NCBI GenBank assembly: GCA_913775795.1
Contig: CAJYLT010000009.1
Span: 1 to 48,898 of the forward strand
Length of the DNA: 48,898 nt
Origin: an uncultured Sphingomonas sp.
GTDB taxonomy: Bacteria; Pseudomonadota; Alphaproteobacteria; Sphingomonadales; Sphingomonadaceae
Reading direction: 5' to 3'
In this document: positions 7,402 through 16,138 of the stretch, one piece after another
Numbering within the stretch: position 1 is the stretch's first letter
Layout of the letters: the number at the start of each line of letters is the position of its first letter
Position numbers and translations under genes: made by a program
Notes under the pieces: model-generated
Database searches by the model: none
What the model was told of the DNA's origin: nothing
The model's input: only the letters and a program-made list of their open reading frames with translations

Positions 7402-7950
7402 TCAAAGCCGCGGCAGCGTGACGCCGCGCTGGCCCATATATTTGCCTGCGCGGTCGGCATAGCTCGTCTCGCACGGCTGCTCGCCCTTCAGGAACAGGAA
7501 CTGGCAGGCACCCTCGTTCGCGTAGATCTTGGCCGGCAGCGGCGTGGTGTTTGAGAACTCCAGCGTCACATGCCCCTCCCATTCGGGCTCCAGCGGGGTC
7601 ACGTTGACGATGATCCCGCACCGCGCATAGGTCGACTTGCCGAGGCAGATGACCAGCACGTCGCGCGGCACGCGGAAGTACTCGACCGTGCGGGCGAGCG
7701 CAAAGCTGTTGGGCGGGATGATGCACACGTCGGTCTTGCGATCGACGAAGCTGTTGGCGGCGAAGTCCTTGGGGTCCACCACCGCCGAATCAACGTTGGT
7801 GAAGATCTTGAACTCGTCGGCGACGCGCGCGTCATAGCCGTAGGAGGAGAGGCCGTAGCTGATGCAGCCCTCGCGCCGCTGGCTCTCGACAAACGGCTCG
7901 ATCATGCCGCCCTCAGCCGCCTCGCGAATCCAACGGTCCGACAGGATCAT
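7402..7950 (-). CDS. dcd: dCTP deaminase
   Basis: Cytosolic trimeric dCTP deaminase of 182 residues, close to the usual 184-190; it converts dCTP to dUTP for thymidylate synthesis. Motifs seen are MILSDRWI at the start, [14 protein letters not shown], the nucleotide-binding [10 protein letters not shown], and [17 protein letters not shown], which holds the catalytic Glu. The C-terminus QRGVTLPRL is typical. The small acidic protein gene follows after four bases. Upstream is the nusG terminator region, so dcd probably has its own promoter in the 101 bases before it. Confidence 0.96.
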   Translation of the reverse strand: MILSDRWIREAAEGGMIEPFVESQRREGCISYGLSSYGYDARVADEFKIFTNVDSAVVDPKDFAANSFVDRKTDVCIIPPNSFALARTVEYFRVPRDVLVICLGKSTYARCGIIVNVTPLEPEWEGHVTLEFSNTTPLPAKIYANEGACQFLFLKGEQPCETSYADRAGKYMGQRGVTLPRL

Positions 7951-8015
7951 CCGAAACCCCCTTCAATCGAGCGGCGCTTGTCGCGGGTCGCGGGCGCGGC
8001 GGCAAGGGGAGAAGT

Positions 8016-8043
8016 GCCCCGCCGCGATCAGCCGCGGCGGGGC
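8016..8043 (-). terminator. GC-rich hairpin after nusG
   Basis: GCCCCGCCGCG pairs with CGCGGCGGGGC (11 bp) around a 6-base loop, eight bases after the nusG stop on the minus strand. The following bases are pyrimidine-rich (ACTTCTCCCC) but not a T-run. It probably ends or slows secE-nusG transcription before dcd. Confidence 0.6.
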
Positions 8044-8051
8044 GAAGACAC

Positions 8052-8588
8052 TTACTTGCTGCGCTCGACCTGTTCGAAGTCGAGCTCGACCGGCGTCGCG
8101 CGGCCGAAGATCGACACCGCGACCTTGACTTTCGCCTTGTCGAAATCGAGCTCCTCGACGAGGCCGTTGAAGCTGGCGAACGGACCGTCGAGCACCTTGA
8201 CCGAATCGCCGATCTCGAAATCGACCTTGATCTTCTGCTTCGGCGCGGAGGCGGCCTCTTCCTTCGAGTTGAGCATCCGCGCGGCTTCGGCATCGCTCAC
8301 CGGCTGCGGCTTGCCCGACGAACCGAGGAAGCCGGTCACCTTCGGCGTGTTCTTGACGAGGTGATAGACGTCGTCGTTGAGTTCGAGCTTGGCAAGCACG
8401 TAGCCGGGCATGAACTTGCGCTCCGACTGGACCTTCTTGCCGCGGCGAACCTCGGTCACATGCTCGGTCGGGACCTCGATCGCCTCGACCAGCCGCTCGA
8501 GGCCCATGCGATTGGCCTCCGACATGATCGAATCGCGGACCTTGTTCTCGAAGCCCGAATAAGCGTGGATGATGTACCAGCGCGCCAT
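8052..8588 (-). CDS. nusG: Transcription termination/antitermination factor NusG
   Basis: NusG of 178 residues, the standard length. The NGN domain starts MARWYIIHAYSGFENKVRDS and contains KFMPGYVLAKLEL and NTPKVTGFLG, the RNA polymerase-binding face. The C-terminal KOW domain (about residues 125-176) has GDSVKVLDGPFASFNGLVEE. It links RNA polymerase to Rho or ribosomal S10. It lies six bases after secE, the near-universal secE-nusG pair. Confidence 0.98.
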   Translation of the reverse strand: MARWYIIHAYSGFENKVRDSIMSEANRMGLERLVEAIEVPTEHVTEVRRGKKVQSERKFMPGYVLAKLELNDDVYHLVKNTPKVTGFLGSSGKPQPVSDAEAARMLNSKEEAASAPKQKIKVDFEIGDSVKVLDGPFASFNGLVEELDFDKAKVKVAVSIFGRATPVELDFEQVERSK

Positions 8589-8594
8589 CGTCGA

Positions 8595-8798
8595 TTATCC
8601 CTTTTGCGCGAGCGAGAGGAGGAACTTGACCAGGCTGTCGAAGAAGGTGTCGACGCCCAGGAAGAAGATCGCGAGCAGCGACGTCATGATGACGACCATC
8701 ACCGCGGTCATCACCGTTTCGCGGCGGGTCGGCCACACCACCTTGGCGGTTTCGGCACGTACCTGGCGAATGAACTCGGACGGACTGGTCTTGGCCAC
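8595..8798 (-). CDS. secE: Preprotein translocase subunit SecE
   Basis: Small SecE of 67 residues, the short form with one membrane span. The cytoplasmic amphipathic helix carries EFIRQVRAETAKVVWPTRRE, the family signature, followed by the span VMVVIMTSLLAIFFLGVDTFF. It clamps SecY in the translocon. I chose GTG 8798: GAGG lies nine bases upstream, whereas for the ATG at 8807 the same GAGG is directly adjacent, with no spacing. The 201 bases to the divergent M48 gene hold its promoter. tRNA-Trp, a usual upstream neighbour, lies about 2.5 kb away. Confidence 0.95.
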   Translation of the reverse strand: MAKTSPSEFIRQVRAETAKVVWPTRRETVMTAVMVVIMTSLLAIFFLGVDTFFDSLVKFLLSLAQKG

Positions 8799-8999
8799 GG
8801 AAAACATCCTCGATTGCTCGGCCGCCAACCGGGCATGGGCCCGCTGCCCGTTTCCCCGTGGGAAGTCGGTGCGGTCCATCCAGATTGTCGGATTGAGCCG
8901 GGGACATAGCGTCCGCAAGGCCCCGCGGCAAGGGCCGGTTCGTTACGGAACCGGCGCCAAACCGCTTCGTTGGCGGGCGAAGACGAGGGGATGAACGTG

Positions 9000-10466
9000 A
9001 TGAAGAAGACCAGCTGGCTTGCCGCGACCGCGCTGATGCTCACCGTGCCGGTCGCCGCCGATGCGCAGCGCACCGACCTTGCCGCCGGACAGGCTGCGGC
9101 AATCACCCCGGCGGAGCGGCAGCAGGGGAAACAGGCGAATGCCGGCATCGTCGCCGAATATGGCGGTGCGATGAGCGGGCGGACCGCGACTTATGTCGAG
9201 GGTGTTGGGCGCCGCATCGCCACCCAATCGGGGCTGTCGTCGAACCCCGGCGCGTTCGACGTGACGCTGCTGAACAGCCCGGTGAACAACGCCTTCGCGA
9301 TTCCCGGCGGCTATATCTACGTCACCCGCCAACTGCTTGCGCTGATGAACGACGAGGCGGAGCTGGCCGCGGTGCTGGGGCACGAGGTCGGCCATGTCGC
9401 CGCGCGGCATAGCCAGTCGCGGCAGAAGGTGGCGCAGCGCAATTCGATCCTCGGCGCGCTCGGCCAGTTGGCGGTCGGCGCGGTGGCGGGCAATTCCGGC
9501 TTTGGCCAGTTGCTCGGCCGCGGCGTGGGGACGGGCGCGCAGCTCCTCACCCTCGGCTATTCGCGCAAGCAGGAGACGCAGTCGGACGATCTCGGCATCG
9601 CCTATCTGCGCCGCGCCAATTACGATCCGGAGGCGATGGCATCGATGCTCGATGCGCTGGCGTCTCAGACCGCGCTTGACGAGCAGTTGCGCGGGGATGC
9701 GCGCTCAACCCCGGCCTGGGCGAGCACGCATCCCGATCCGGGCGCCCGCGTCCAGCGCGCCGCACAACAGGCGGGGCAAGCAGGTCAGGCGACAGGGACG
9801 CGCAACCGCGACGCCTTCCTCGCGGCGATCGACGGCCTGCTCTATGGCGACGATCCGAAGCAGGGGGTGATCGAGGGACAGAGCTTCCTCTATCCGCCCG
9901 GTCGCGTCGCCTTCACCGTGCCGCAGGGGTACAAGATGCAGAACGGCGCCAAGGCGGTCAGCATCAGCGGCGACGGCGGGCAGGCGCAGTTCGCGAGCGC
10001 CGCCTACGACGGCAATCTGGAGCGCTATGTTGGCACGGTGCTGCGTGGCCTCGGCGCAGCGAACGCACAGCCCGCGATCGAGCAGACGCGGATCGGCGGC
10101 TTTCCCGCCGCGGTGACGACGGTGCGGGGCACGAGCGGGCAGCAACAGGTCGACGTGACGGTCGTCGCCTATGCACCCGATGCGCGCACCGCCTATCACT
10201 TCGCGATCGTCACCCCCGCGGGGCGCGGGGCGGCGGCGTTCGAGCCGATGATCGAATCGTTCCGCCGCACGACCGCCGAGGACGATCGCGCCGCGCGGCC
10301 GCGCTACCTGCGTGTCGTGACGGTCAAGACGGGCGAGACGGTGCAGACGCTGGCGCGGCGCATGGCCTATACCGATGCGCCGCTCGAGCGATTTCAGGTG
10401 CTCAATCGCCTGGGCGAGGGCGACACCGTACGCGCGGGCGAAAAGGTGAAGATCGTCACCTACTGA
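9000..10466 (+). CDS. Exported M48 family metalloprotease
   Basis: Periplasmic zinc protease of 488 residues, similar in plan to BepA/LoiP-type M48 enzymes that handle outer-membrane protein quality. A Sec signal peptide (MKKTSWLAATALMLTVPVAA) is followed by the M48 domain. Zinc ligands are visible: HEVGH at residues 128-132 and the third ligand Glu in QETQSDD near residue 192. FAIPGGYIYVTR precedes the motif, as in the family. A middle domain of unknown fold follows, and the last 60 residues (VKTGETVQTLARR to AGEKVKIVTY) look like a LysM-type module. An ATG at 8991 is also possible, but GAGGGG fits 9000 better. The stop overlaps the convergent DUF4197 gene by 11 bases. Confidence 0.9.
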   Translation: MKKTSWLAATALMLTVPVAADAQRTDLAAGQAAAITPAERQQGKQANAGIVAEYGGAMSGRTATYVEGVGRRIATQSGLSSNPGAFDVTLLNSPVNNAFAIPGGYIYVTRQLLALMNDEAELAAVLGHEVGHVAARHSQSRQKVAQRNSILGALGQLAVGAVAGNSGFGQLLGRGVGTGAQLLTLGYSRKQETQSDDLGIAYLRRANYDPEAMASMLDALASQTALDEQLRGDARSTPAWASTHPDPGARVQRAAQQAGQAGQATGTRNRDAFLAAIDGLLYGDDPKQGVIEGQSFLYPPGRVAFTVPQGYKMQNGAKAVSISGDGGQAQFASAAYDGNLERYVGTVLRGLGAANAQPAIEQTRIGGFPAAVTTVRGTSGQQQVDVTVVAYAPDARTAYHFAIVTPAGRGAAAFEPMIESFRRTTAEDDRAARPRYLRVVTVKTGETVQTLARRMAYTDAPLERFQVLNRLGEGDTVRAGEKVKIVTY

Positions 10467-11154
10467 TCGCCGCGCCGCCGGACAGCAGCGCGATCAGCAG
10501 CGGGTCGCGGGTGCGGCGGGGGTCGGCGCGGATCGCCGCTTCCTCTCGGCCGATCGCGCGGAAGATCGACTGGCTTGCCTGGCGCGACACCGTGTCGGCG
10601 AGCGAGCGCAGGTCGAAACCCGATTGCGCGGCGAACGCGGCGGTCAGGATCTCGAACGCGTCGCCGCGCAAGCCCGCGGTCACTTCGGGGAACATCGCAT
10701 CGACCAGCGCGCCGCCCGTCTCGCGGCGAAGCAGGTCGGTCGCCGCGGTCGGCCCGCCGCGCAGGATCGACAGCGCGTCGGCGAACGACATGCGCCGGAT
10801 CGAATCGAACACGATCGGCGCGGCACGATCCGCGGCATCGACGGCGATGTCGTTGACCGCAATGGCAAGGCGGCGCTGCACCGCCTCGGTCCTGAGGACC
10901 GCTGCAAGCACCGCGCCCCCGCGGCCCTCCCCGGGCGCGGGCAGGGCCAGCCGCGTCAACTGGTCGTCATAGAAGCCGCCGGGCTGGATCAGCCGCGCGA
11001 ACGCGGCCTGGCTGGCGGCGGTGAGCAGGCGCTGGACGCCGTCCTCGGGCGACAGCGCGGCGCCGAGCGGGGTGGTGCAGGCAGCAAGCGCAACGGGGGC
11101 CGCGGCGACGAGGCCGAGGAACGCGCGGCGGGCGGGGACGGGGATTGCGGACAT
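10456..11154 (-). CDS. DUF4197 lipoprotein
   Basis: Protein of 232 residues of the DUF4197 family; function unknown. The N-terminus has a twin-arginine-like motif (PARRAFLGL) and ends in the lipobox LAAC, so it may be a Tat-exported lipoprotein anchored at residue 26. Family features are FDSIRRMSFADALSILRGG and TAATDLLRRETGGAL in the middle, and the C-terminal SIFRAIGREEAAIRADP. It is convergent with the M48 protease and sits between that gene and tRNA-Trp. The Tat assignment is inference; the DUF4197 match is strong. Confidence 0.85.
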   Translation of the reverse strand: MSAIPVPARRAFLGLVAAAPVALAACTTPLGAALSPEDGVQRLLTAASQAAFARLIQPGGFYDDQLTRLALPAPGEGRGGAVLAAVLRTEAVQRRLAIAVNDIAVDAADRAAPIVFDSIRRMSFADALSILRGGPTAATDLLRRETGGALVDAMFPEVTAGLRGDAFEILTAAFAAQSGFDLRSLADTVSRQASQSIFRAIGREEAAIRADPRRTRDPLLIALLSGGAAISR

Positions 11155-11248
11155 GACGGGCTCCCATGTTGATGGGAGGGCTCATGGCGTAGAGCGCCTT
11201 GCGCCAGCTTGAACGCGAGCCGTCAGTCCGCAGAAAGGGAAAGACGGC

Positions 11249-11324
11249 TGGCAGGAGTGCACGGACTCGAACCGTGGGCCCTCGGTTTTGGAGACCGATG
11301 CTCTACCAACTGAGCTACACTCCT
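11249..11324 (-). tRNA. tRNA-Trp (anticodon CCA)
   Basis: 76 bases with an encoded 3' CCA. The acceptor stem AGGAGTG/CACTCCT is perfect, with discriminator G. The D-arm contains AGCTCAGTTGGTAGAGC, the anticodon stem is TCGGT/ACCGA with loop CTCCAAA giving anticodon CCA, and the T-arm is CCACGGTTCGAGTCCGTG. On the minus strand it could be read toward secE-nusG, but DUF4197 and a plus-strand gene lie between. Confidence 0.97.
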
Positions 11325-11381
11325 GCAGCCGGTGGCGGGCTTTAGCGCGTGACCCGGCGCGCGGCAAGCGGGGTTTCGCGA

Positions 11382-13742
11382 TCAGGCCGCGACGCTGTCG
11401 CCGCCCGTCGGCACGCCCATCAGCGCGCGCGCCTCGGCCACCGGCAGCGGGCGGCCGAAATAATAGCCCTGCACCTTGTCGCACCCGAGCGCGGTGACGA
11501 CGCGGTGCTCCTCCTCGGTCTCCACCCCCTCCGCCACGGTGGCCATGCCGAGCGAATCGGCGAGCGCGACGACGGCGCGGATGATCGCGGTCGCTTCGCG
11601 TCCACCGGTCGCCGCCGCCTGGACGAAACTGCGATCGATCTTGATCGCCGAAAAGCGGGTGCGGGAAAGATAACCGAGCGAGGAATAGCCGGTGCCGAAA
11701 TCGTCGAGGCTGAGGCGGCAGCCGAGCGCGAGGATCTGGTCGAGCACGCGGATCGCACCCGTCCCCTCGCGAAGGAACACGCTCTCGGTGACTTCGAGCT
11801 CGAGGCGGTCGGGGCGAAGGCCCGACTGGCTGAGCGATTGGGCCACGACCGAGACGAAAGCGGGGTTGTGGAGCTGTTCGGACGAGACGTTGACCGAGAT
11901 GCGAAGATCGTCGCTCCAGCGCGCCGCCTCCGCGCAGGCATGGCGCAGGACCCACTCGCCGATCGGGGCGATCAGACGGGCATCCTCGGCCAGCGGGATG
12001 AACTTCGACGGGCTGATCGGTCCCAATTCGGGGTGCGTCCAGCGCAGCAGTGCCTCGAACCCGGTCAACTGCGTGGTCGCGGCATCGACGACGGGCTGGA
12101 AATTGAGATGAAGCTCGTCGTTCTGGAGCGCACCGCGCAGCGCGATCTCGAGGATGCGGCGCTCCTCCGCGGCGACGTGAAGCTGCGGCTCGTACGCGTG
12201 GAAGACGCCGCCGCCCGCGTCCTTCGACCGATAAAGGGCAAGGTCCGCCGACCGCACCAGCATCTCGGCCGTGCGCCCGTCGCGCGGACCGACGGCAAGC
12301 CCGACGCTGGCGCCAATATAGAGAGTGTGCTGGTCGACCTCGTATGGCCGTGACAGCTTGGCGATGATCGTCCGGGCGAGATTCTCGAGCCGTTCGGTGT
12401 CGCGCGCATCGCGGACGACGACCGCGAACTCGTCGCCGCCCAGCCGGCCGATGATCTCGTTCTCGGTCATCATCTCGCGCAGCCGCTCCGACACGCGGCC
12501 GAGCAGCCGGTCGCCGACCGGATGGCCGAGCGTGTCGTTGACCGCCTTGAACCGGTCGAGGTCGATCATCATGAAGGCGCAGCGCGAGCCCCATTTGTCG
12601 GCGTCGGCCATCGCCTGTCCCAGCGCCTCGTTGACCAGCAGCCGGTTGGGCAGGCCGGTGAGCAGGTCGTAGCGCGCCATCCGATTGATGCGATCGGTGG
12701 ACTGGCGCGCTTCGGTCACGTCGGAGCCGACGCCGCGAAAGCCGGTGAACGTCCCGGAATCGTCGAAGCGGGGGTTGGCCGCGAGCTGCCACCAGCGTTG
12801 CTGGCCGGCGATCTCGACCTGGAGGATCAGGTCGCGAAACGCGTCGCGCGCCTTCAGCTTGTCGGCGAGCATGCGCAGGCTGGGGGCGAATTTCCCCGTT
12901 TCCCAGTCGGGGCCGGCCAGCAGCTGGAGCAGCGGCATCCCGTCGATGCACGACGGGTCGAGGCCGAGGGTAAGGGCAAAGCGCGCGCCGGCGCGGACGA
13001 CCCGGCGCTGGGCGTCGATCTCCCACAGCCAGTCGGCGTTGGCTTCTTCGAACTCGCGCAGGAGCAGGCTGACGGTTTCATCGCGTTCGGCCAGCGCCAG
13101 TTGCTGGGCGCGGACGATCGCCATCGCTCGGGCGCGACTGAAGCTGGCAATCCCCAGGATGGCGGCGAAGACGAGGATGGCGAGGCCGAGCGCGGGCCGC
13201 GCCGCGAGCGTCAGCGACAAGCCCATCGCCGCCGAAAGCGTCGCGAGAAAGGCGATGCTGGCCAGCGGGAGCGTGGCCATCGCCATGGCGGAGGCGGTCA
13301 TCAGGACGATCAGCGTCATCCAGACGCCGAGCACCGCGTCGCTGCCGTCCAGCGGCGCGAACCACAGCGGCACCATCGCCCACACGGCGCCGAGCGCGAG
13401 CCCGTCGAGAGCGGTGCGCCGAATGTCCGACAACGATGCGGCGGTCCGCGTGCGATTGCGGGCGGACAGACGGTGAAAGACCACGACAAGCGACGTTGCG
13501 GCGACGATCGCGGCCCAGAGGATGCGCTGCCAGCCCGGCGCCTGTCCGGCCAGAAACACGGTGACGATCCCGGCTCCGAGCACGTTCGCCGCCAGCAATG
13601 TCAGGGCGAGATGTGCGCCGGTGCTGAGCTGCGCGGCCCTGATTCGCGCCCAGTCGAAGCCATCGCGCACGTCCCGGATGCCGAGAAGCGCAAGGCCGTC
13701 GATCGGCGGGCGGGCAGGCGGGATCGGGGCGGCGCTCTTCAC
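11382..13742 (-). CDS. Membrane PAS-GGDEF-EAL cyclic-di-GMP protein
   Basis: Dual-domain c-di-GMP enzyme of 786 residues. The first 210 residues hold about six hydrophobic segments forming a membrane sensor region; a PAS domain follows (about 230-345, ending GFRGVGSDVTEAR). The GGDEF domain has an intact GGDEF at residues 435-439 and the metal motif MIDLDRFKAVND, so cyclase activity is possible. I see no RxxD inhibition site just before GGDEF. The EAL domain starts with EALLRW near residue 563 and keeps NVSSEQL, ELEVTES, DDFGTGYSSL, IKIDRSF and AEGVET, so phosphodiesterase activity is also possible. It is a single gene, probably with its promoter at 13743-13806. Which activity dominates cannot be read from sequence. 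Confidence 0.95.
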   Translation of the reverse strand: MKSAAPIPPARPPIDGLALLGIRDVRDGFDWARIRAAQLSTGAHLALTLLAANVLGAGIVTVFLAGQAPGWQRILWAAIVAATSLVVVFHRLSARNRTRTAASLSDIRRTALDGLALGAVWAMVPLWFAPLDGSDAVLGVWMTLIVLMTASAMAMATLPLASIAFLATLSAAMGLSLTLAARPALGLAILVFAAILGIASFSRARAMAIVRAQQLALAERDETVSLLLREFEEANADWLWEIDAQRRVVRAGARFALTLGLDPSCIDGMPLLQLLAGPDWETGKFAPSLRMLADKLKARDAFRDLILQVEIAGQQRWWQLAANPRFDDSGTFTGFRGVGSDVTEARQSTDRINRMARYDLLTGLPNRLLVNEALGQAMADADKWGSRCAFMMIDLDRFKAVNDTLGHPVGDRLLGRVSERLREMMTENEIIGRLGGDEFAVVVRDARDTERLENLARTIIAKLSRPYEVDQHTLYIGASVGLAVGPRDGRTAEMLVRSADLALYRSKDAGGGVFHAYEPQLHVAAEERRILEIALRGALQNDELHLNFQPVVDAATTQLTGFEALLRWTHPELGPISPSKFIPLAEDARLIAPIGEWVLRHACAEAARWSDDLRISVNVSSEQLHNPAFVSVVAQSLSQSGLRPDRLELEVTESVFLREGTGAIRVLDQILALGCRLSLDDFGTGYSSLGYLSRTRFSAIKIDRSFVQAAATGGREATAIIRAVVALADSLGMATVAEGVETEEEHRVVTALGCDKVQGYYFGRPLPVAEARALMGVPTGGDSVAA

Positions 13743-13806
13743 GAACGCTTCGCTACCGCGGGTCTGGTTATCGATCGGTTAGAATCGAAACGATCGCGGA
13801 CGAAAT

Positions 13807-14010
13807 TTATCGATCGAGCGTCGCAAGTCGCTCAGAAAGCGTGCTCATGATCGATCGACGCGCTTCGGGCGAGAGCTGCGTCCAGGCGGCGATCTCGTCA
13901 CCCGTCCGCCCGCAGCCGAGGCACAGGCCGCTGGCGGTATCGAGCATGCAGACAAGGATGCACGGGCTTTCGATCGCGACCGCCGGGGTCCGTTCGAACA
14001 CGCCCGTCAT
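13807..14010 (-). CDS. DUF1289 small Cys-rich protein
   Basis: Protein of 67 residues of the DUF1289 family, predicted to bind a metal or Fe-S cluster through Cys. The signature runs SPCILVCMLD, then LCLGCGRTGDEIAAW, giving four Cys. It starts ten bases after the stop of the RhlE-like helicase, so the two are co-transcribed. The function of the family is not known to me. Confidence 0.9.
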   Translation of the reverse strand: MTGVFERTPAVAIESPCILVCMLDTASGLCLGCGRTGDEIAAWTQLSPEARRSIMSTLSERLATLDR

Positions 14011-14020
14011 CGCCGGTGCC

Positions 14021-15478
14021 TCAGCGACCGAGCGTCACGTCGAGGAACGCCGGGATCGGACCGTTCCAGCCGCCGTCGTCACGGTCGTCGTCGTGGTCGC
14101 GGCGGCGATCGCGGCGACCGCCACGCTCGCGCCGGGGCTCGAACGCGTCGTCGCGGCGCGTATCGCGCGGTGCATCCCGGCGGGGCGCGGGGTCGCGGCG
14201 CGGCGACGGTTCGGCAACCGGCGTAACCTCGGGCTCGGCTTCGACCTTCGCCTCGAACGTCGGCGCATTGCTGCGCGGCTTCTCGCGGCCGGGTTCCCGC
14301 TCGCGGCGGGGTTCGCGCTCGCGCCGCGGGCGTTCGGCGGTGGCTTCCGCTTCCGGCTCGCGCTCGGGCAGCGTGTAGCGCTCGATTTTCTGGCCGGTCA
14401 GCTTCTCGATATTGGCGATGTTCTCGGCGTCTTCCGCAGTCACGAAGGTGAACGCCGCGCCGAGCGCGCCCGCGCGGCCGGTGCGTCCGATGCGGTGGAC
14501 GTAGTCGTCGGGGTGCCAGGGCGCGTCGAAGTTGAAGACGTGGCTCACGCCCTTGATGTCGAGGCCGCGAGCCGCGACGTCGCTGGCGACGAGAATGTTG
14601 ACGTCGCCGCGCTTGAACCGGTCGAGTTCGGCGAGGCGCGCGGGCTGGTCCATGTCGCCATGGATCTCGCTCGAGGCGAAGCCACTAGCGCGCAGCGACT
14701 TGTTGAGCTCGCGGACCGTCGTCTTGCGGTTGCAGAAGATGATCGCGGTGCGGACGTCCTCGCCCTTCAGCAGGGTCCGCAGCGCCTCGCGCTTCTTGTC
14801 GGCGCGCAGCTGGACGACGCGCTGGGTGATGTTGACGTTGGTGGTCGCTGGCCGTGCGACCTCGATCGTCTTGGGGTTGCTCAGGAACTTGTCGGCCAGC
14901 TTCTTGATCGGCGGCGGCATCGTCGCCGAGAAGAGCAGGGTCTGGCGCGTCTTGGGCAGCTTGGAACAGATCGTCTCGATATCGGGGATGAACCCCATGT
15001 CGAGCATCCGGTCCGCCTCGTCGATGACGAGCAGTTCGCAGCCGGTGAGCAGGATCTTGCCGCGCTCGAACAGATCCATCAGCCGGCCCGGCGTGGCGAT
15101 CAGGACGTCGACGCCCTTTTCAAGCGCCTTGATCTGGTCGCCCATGTGGACCCCGCCGATCAGCAGCGCCATCGAAAGCTTGTTGTACTTGCCGTACTTC
15201 TCGAAATTCTCGGCCACCTGCGCAGCGAGTTCGCGCGTCGGCTCGAGGATCAGGCTGCGCGGCATCAGCGCACGCGTGCGCCCCTGCGACAGGATGTCGA
15301 TCATCGGCAGGACGAAGCTGGCGGTCTTGCCCGTGCCCGTCTGGGCGATGCCGATCAGGTCGCGCATCATCAGCACCGACGGGATCGCGCTCGCCTGAAT
15401 CGGGGTGGGCTCGCTATAGCCCGACTCGGTCACGGCGCGCAGGAGTTCGTCAGAAAGGCCGAGGTCGGCAAAGTTCAT
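14021..15478 (-). CDS. rhlE: DEAD-box RNA helicase, RhlE-like
   Basis: ATP-dependent RNA helicase of 485 residues. Motifs in order: Q-motif (EPTPIQASAIP, about residue 24), Walker A AQTGTGKT (45-52), PTRELAAQ, TPGR, DEAD (153-156), SAT (184-186), and in the second RecA domain HGDMDQ, ARGLDIKGV and HRIGRTGRAG. The last 110 residues are a disordered tail of Arg, Asp, Glu and Pro, typical of RhlE-type enzymes in ribosome assembly and RNA turnover. DUF1289 follows after ten bases. The symbol marks the subgroup; orthology to E. coli RhlE is likely but not proven. Confidence 0.93.
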   Translation of the reverse strand: MNFADLGLSDELLRAVTESGYSEPTPIQASAIPSVLMMRDLIGIAQTGTGKTASFVLPMIDILSQGRTRALMPRSLILEPTRELAAQVAENFEKYGKYNKLSMALLIGGVHMGDQIKALEKGVDVLIATPGRLMDLFERGKILLTGCELLVIDEADRMLDMGFIPDIETICSKLPKTRQTLLFSATMPPPIKKLADKFLSNPKTIEVARPATTNVNITQRVVQLRADKKREALRTLLKGEDVRTAIIFCNRKTTVRELNKSLRASGFASSEIHGDMDQPARLAELDRFKRGDVNILVASDVAARGLDIKGVSHVFNFDAPWHPDDYVHRIGRTGRAGALGAAFTFVTAEDAENIANIEKLTGQKIERYTLPEREPEAEATAERPRREREPRREREPGREKPRSNAPTFEAKVEAEPEVTPVAEPSPRRDPAPRRDAPRDTRRDDAFEPRRERGGRRDRRRDHDDDRDDGGWNGPIPAFLDVTLGR

Positions 15479-15569
15479 GCAATTGTCCGGAAAGGCGGCG
15501 CGTAAACCATGGCCGCGTCCCCTAGGGCGCTTGCGGATTTGGCGCCGAAAGTCAAGTCTGGCGGCGGTT

Positions 15570-16052
15570 TCAGCGCGACGGGATCAGCGCGCGCAGCCCC
15601 ACGATCCGGCACTCGCCGCCGCTGCGCGAGCGGATCGAATCGCGCCGCGCGCAAATCTGTCCGTCGGCCGGCGGGCGGATGTAGAAGCCCGAATAGAAGC
15701 CGAGGGCGGGACAATCGTCCCCCAGCCGCGCGCGCATCCGCCGACCGCCCGACAGGACGAGGTCGACGCTGTCCGGCCGGGTGATCGACGCGCCCGCGAG
15801 CGAGGCGACGGGCACGCATTGCTCGGCCTTCCGCTCGGTCCAGCTGATCGGCGGCAGCGGGGCCGCGGCACTGGCGGGGGCGGCGAGGCTGGGGGCCAGG
15901 CTCATTCGGGGCACGCGGACGACCATGTGGCGCTCGATGCGGATCATGGTGCGCGTCCCCGGTGCCGGCGCGCGAGCGACCTGCGCCTGAAAGGCGGGCT
16001 CGGGCGGCAGCAAGAGGGTCAGCAGCAACAGGTCGAACAACAGGCCCACCAT
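15570..16052 (-). CDS. Hypothetical exported protein
   Basis: Protein of 160 residues with an N-terminal hydrophobic stretch (VGLLFDLLLLTLLLP) that looks like a signal or anchor. The C-terminal half is the conserved-looking part: QCVPVASLAGASIT, then DSVDLVLSGGRRMRARL, DDCPALGFYSGFYI and GQICARRDSIRSRSGGEC. Its four Cys could form periplasmic disulphides. It resembles a recurrent sphingomonad exported protein family, but I know no function. It is divergent from the FAD oxidoreductase gene. Confidence 0.7.
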   Translation of the reverse strand: MVGLLFDLLLLTLLLPPEPAFQAQVARAPAPGTRTMIRIERHMVVRVPRMSLAPSLAAPASAAAPLPPISWTERKAEQCVPVASLAGASITRPDSVDLVLSGGRRMRARLGDDCPALGFYSGFYIRPPADGQICARRDSIRSRSGGECRIVGLRALIPSR

Positions 16053-16138
16053 CGAAAACGGTCCCGCACGTGGCCGTCGCGGGTTGAACCGCCGATGAAT
16101 TGGCGGCGAAGAAGCCTCATGCTAACCCCGCGGCCATC

